From Nitrospira sp. (GTDB lineage: Bacteria > Nitrospirota > Nitrospiria > Nitrospirales > Nitrospiraceae), in contig CP054184.1 of NCBI GenBank assembly GCA_015709715.1, positions 4,015,001-4,079,000 on the forward strand: a DNA stretch of 64,000 nt, given 5' to 3'. The translations under genes and the position numbers were made by a program. The notes under the pieces were generated by a model. The model ran no database searches. It was not told the DNA's origin and saw only the letters and a list, made by a program, of their open reading frames with translations. Positions 61,544-64,000 of this stretch are shown here, piece after piece (positions within the stretch are counted from its first letter, which is position 1; every line of letters begins with the position of its first letter).

Positions 61544-62512
61544 ATGAAGATTTCTCGCGGGCTCGCCGCTACCAAGCCCCATCCCCACGCGATCGTCACG
61601 ATCGGAAACTTCGACGGTCATCACCACGGCCATCGGGCTTTGCTGAAAACGGTGGTCGATACGGCGCGTCGAGAGGGGGGTGCGGCCGTGGTGCTGACCT
61701 TCGACCCTCACCCTGTCAAGATCCTCGCTCCCCAGGTCAATTTGCAGTTTCTGACCTCGCCGGAAGAGAAATTGGCCTATTTCGATGCTGCGGGCATCGA
61801 CGAAGTGTTGTTTCTCGAATTCACCCCGGTCTTCGCGCAGCTGAGTCCTGCCGAATTCGTGCGACAGGTGTTGTGCGACGGCATCGGGACTAAACAGCTG
61901 TTTGTGGGGGAACACTTCGCGTTCGGCCGGGGCCGTGCTGGTCGCATCGAGGAGTTGAAGACGTGGGGACGCCAATTTGGGTTCCGCGTCCACCCGGTGG
62001 CACCGGTGAGGATCGATGGTGAAGTGGTGAGCTCAACGCGGATCCGTCAACTCCTCCAGGCCGGAGAGGTGCAGAAGGCAGCTCGTTTGCTGGGCCGTCC
62101 CTATGGGCTCGGCGGAACGGTGATTCCCGGTGCCCACCGTGGAACTGATCTGGGATGGCCGACGGCGAACCTGCGGCTTCCGCCGGGGCGGGTGATTCCT
62201 CCGGACGGGGTCTATGCCGCGCACACGATCTGGAAGGATTCCAGTCGCGATTCAATCGTTTACATCGGGACGAGACCGACATTCGGCGCTGGAGAACGGT
62301 TGCTGGAAGTCTCCATTCTCGACGAGCGGCTTGAACTGTACGGTGAATCGATCCTCGTGCACTTCATCGGGTTTGTGCGGGGCGATAGGGTCTTTGTTTC
62401 CGCATCGGAACTAACCCGGCAGATTAGCCGGGACGTGGAGACCGCGCGGGTGTTCCTTCGCGAAGCGGGGGGGACGGCATCGCGTTTGCCCACGTTGCCT
62501 CGGTCGGAGTAA
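61544..62512 (+). CDS. ribF: Bifunctional riboflavin kinase / FAD synthetase
   Basis: 322 residues from ATG 61544; a GTG at 61532 overlapping the hemB stop (GTGA) is a possible alternative. VTIGNFDGHHHGHRALLKTV is the FAD synthetase site (the usual GNFDGVHxGH, here with H for V). VVLTFDPHPVKILAP, FVGEHFAFGRGRAGR and SSTRIRQLLQAGEV follow. The kinase domain has LGGTVIPGAHRGTDLGWPTA and NLRLPPGRVIPPDGVYA. It makes FMN and FAD. It overlaps tilS by one base (TAATG). Confidence 0.96.
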   Translation: MKISRGLAATKPHPHAIVTIGNFDGHHHGHRALLKTVVDTARREGGAAVVLTFDPHPVKILAPQVNLQFLTSPEEKLAYFDAAGIDEVLFLEFTPVFAQLSPAEFVRQVLCDGIGTKQLFVGEHFAFGRGRAGRIEELKTWGRQFGFRVHPVAPVRIDGEVVSSTRIRQLLQAGEVQKAARLLGRPYGLGGTVIPGAHRGTDLGWPTANLRLPPGRVIPPDGVYAAHTIWKDSSRDSIVYIGTRPTFGAGERLLEVSILDERLELYGESILVHFIGFVRGDRVFVSASELTRQISRDVETARVFLREAGGTASRLPTLPRSE

Positions 62513-63966
62513 TGGCGCCTCCGCCAAAGATTCCCCATCAGCCAATTCATCGTCAGGTTGTCCTGGCTCTGCGTACCAAAGGGTTGGTGACTCCTGGAGA
62601 GAAGGTCCTGGTAGCTTTGTCCGGCGGGCCTGACTCCGTGGCCCTGCTTTCCATCCTACACGACCTGGCTCCGGCCTGGAACCTGTCGCTTGCGGCGGTG
62701 CATTGCAACTTCGGTTTACGCGGAGCCGAATCAGCCGCCGATGAAGCCTTCGTGGCCGATTTCTCCCAACGGCTGCGCGTACCCTGCGTGATCCGAGACC
62801 TCAGCTCGCTGTTCCCGCGCGACAAGCCGCCGCGATCGGTGCAGGCCACCGCGAGGGCTGCACGCTATCGCGTGTTCCAGGAAGTGGCGCGCGAGCTGGG
62901 AGCGAATCGGGTAGCTCTTGGACACCAGGCGGACGATCAAGCCGAAACAGTCTTGCTCCGGATGTTGCGAGGAGCAGGGCTCCGCGGCTTGTCCGGTATG
63001 CCGCATCGGCGAGGGCTGTTCATCCGTCCGCTCTTGACGGTGTCACGGCGAGAGATTTTGACGTACCTGCAATCTAGGGAGGTGCCCTATCGGCTCGATT
63101 CGAGTAACAGGAAATCCATCTATCTCCGAAATCGTATCCGGCAGGAAGTCTTGCCGGTCCTGACCGCCCTATCCCCCGCCGTGGTTCCATTGTTGGCGCG
63201 ACAAGCCGACCTGGTCCGGGAAGATGATCGATTCTTGGATGCGCTCGCCGCCGGTCGACTGAAGCGGTTGGTTCACTCTCGAGACCGAACGACGATCCTG
63301 GTTGATCGGTACGGCCTGACCGCCCAGCCGACGGCCTTGCAGCGGCGAATGCTCCGGCAGGCTGTGGAGGCTCTGGTATCCCCTCCGCGAGTGATGCGTG
63401 GAGAGGAGCTGTTATCCATCTTGGACACTGTGGCCTCGGCACGGTCTGGCAAGGTATGGAGGGTGGGCGCGGTGACAGTGCGCTGTGAACAACGACTCAT
63501 TCGTCTTTCGGTGGAGCCGTCGCCTGAAATCTCAACTTCTCCACCTCTATCCGTCACCATCCCTTCGCTGCCTTGGAGGGCATTGTGGCCCCCTACCGGG
63601 GAGTCGGTGTCCCTCCACGTGCTGGAGGAGAAAGAGGCGAACAGCATCCTCGACGGGAAATCGCCCGCGCTCGCGCTGTTTGATGCGGACCGCTTGTCGC
63701 TGCCTCTGATGCTGCGTACATGGCAGCCGGGCGATTGGTTTTGTCCTGTTGGGATGGAGGGGCGGCGAAAGAAATTGCAAGATTACTTCGTAGATGCGAA
63801 ACTGGGCCCCTCTGTGCGTCAACGTATCCCTTTGTTGGTGTCCGGTGACGAGATTCTTTGGGTCGTCGGGCGACGGGTTGATGCCCGATTTGCTGCGACG
63901 CGGTCAACCCGCCGATCCCTCGTCGCGCACGTGGCGCCGCCAACAAGCCGGAAAGGAGCCAGGTAG
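62512..63966 (+). CDS. tilS: tRNA(Ile)-lysidine synthase
   Basis: 484 residues, ATG sharing its A with the ribF stop TAA. The PP-loop is VLVALSGGPDSVALLSILHD (S37-S42). VHCNFGLRGAESAADEAFVA, then ARYRVFQEVARELGANRVAL and GHQADDQAETVLLRMLRGAG are the N-terminal motifs. The substrate-binding and C-terminal TilS domain ends with RKKLQDYFVDAKLGPSVRQR and IPLLVSGDEILWVVGRRVD. It converts C34 of tRNA-Ile(CAU) to lysidine so that it reads AUA. Followed by a probable hpt start. Confidence 0.97.
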   Translation: MAPPPKIPHQPIHRQVVLALRTKGLVTPGEKVLVALSGGPDSVALLSILHDLAPAWNLSLAAVHCNFGLRGAESAADEAFVADFSQRLRVPCVIRDLSSLFPRDKPPRSVQATARAARYRVFQEVARELGANRVALGHQADDQAETVLLRMLRGAGLRGLSGMPHRRGLFIRPLLTVSRREILTYLQSREVPYRLDSSNRKSIYLRNRIRQEVLPVLTALSPAVVPLLARQADLVREDDRFLDALAAGRLKRLVHSRDRTTILVDRYGLTAQPTALQRRMLRQAVEALVSPPRVMRGEELLSILDTVASARSGKVWRVGAVTVRCEQRLIRLSVEPSPEISTSPPLSVTIPSLPWRALWPPTGESVSLHVLEEKEANSILDGKSPALALFDADRLSLPLMLRTWQPGDWFCPVGMEGRRKKLQDYFVDAKLGPSVRQRIPLLVSGDEILWVVGRRVDARFAATRSTRRSLVAHVAPPTSRKGAR

Positions 63967-63968
63967 GA

Positions 63969-64000
63969 ATGGAACGCATTTTTGGCCGTCCGATCGTCAC
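63969..64000 (+). CDS. 5' end of a probable hypoxanthine phosphoribosyltransferase
   Basis: The gene starts with the ATG at 63969 and runs off the window after ten complete codons, MERIFGRPIV. A GGAGCCAGGTAGG region lies just upstream. Genes after tilS are often hpt, then ftsH. The ten residues are compatible with an hpt N-terminus but far too few to prove it. Confidence 0.5.
   Translation, partial: MERIFGRPIV

Overview
The window is about 61-62% GC, densely coding, with few insertion-type elements. Its gene orders are standard bacterial: rpsB-tsf-pyrH-frr-alr, argC-argJ, rplM-rpsI, and hemX-hemA-hemC-cobA/hemD-hemB followed by ribF, tilS and the start of a probable hpt. These, together with the accessory genes (contractile-injection baseplate genes, many redox and radical-SAM proteins, a NapH-like polyferredoxin, persulfide dioxygenase), resemble Nitrospira (phylum Nitrospirota). 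That assignment is inference from gene content and protein style; no rRNA gene is present to confirm it.

Region 1 (1-16.5 kb) is the distal half of an extracellular contractile injection system (eCIS, phage-tail-like) operon, all on the + strand with start/stop overlaps. In order it holds the end of an unidentified gene, a LysM-like adaptor, a gpD-like hub half, a gp5-like spike half, a PAAR-like tip, gp25, two baseplate J-type proteins, a gpI-type protein fused to a beta-helix, a 1105-residue DUF6519/beta-helix protein, a small coiled-coil protein, and a DUF4157-headed probable cargo whose C-terminus carries a JAMM-like motif. Sheath and tube genes presumably lie upstream. A convergent pair, a 91-residue protein and a radical SAM enzyme, follows at 16.6-18.0 kb.

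Region 2 (18-29.7 kb) is mixed: a HAD acid phosphatase lipoprotein, YchF, an unlisted 59-residue DUF5989-type membrane protein with its own terminator, a polyferredoxin, a persulfide dioxygenase, a DUF2959 lipoprotein, and an AraC regulator divergent from two methyltransferases. A DCC-family protein, a Phd-zeta toxin-antitoxin pair with an operator-like palindrome, a decayed antitoxin and a YnfA family protein follow.

Region 3 (29.8-43.9 kb) opens with two tandem cobalamin-binding radical SAM paralogs, a degenerate J-domain protein and a third radical SAM enzyme, an unidentified pathway. It continues with PhzF, a zinc dehydrogenase, a CBS protein, MoaB, a thioredoxin-like ferredoxin, a GGCT-like protein, a Rieske ferredoxin, an HNH nuclease, a CcmI-C-like protein, a siroheme synthase N-domain protein, an MTH1187-type protein and a DUF4403 protein.

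Region 4 (43.9-64 kb) is mostly core metabolism and translation. It holds alanine racemase, RRF, UMP kinase, EF-Ts, S2, ArgJ, ArgC, S9, L13, two DUF151 nucleases, a YggX-like protein, tRNA-Leu(CAA), a secreted protein behind a near-consensus sigma-70 promoter, a TusA-like protein and RsmI. The tetrapyrrole operon, RibF and TilS close the window. The siroheme-type gene at 41.5 kb and the cobA/hemD fusion at 58.5 kb would together take uroporphyrinogen III towards siroheme or heme d1.
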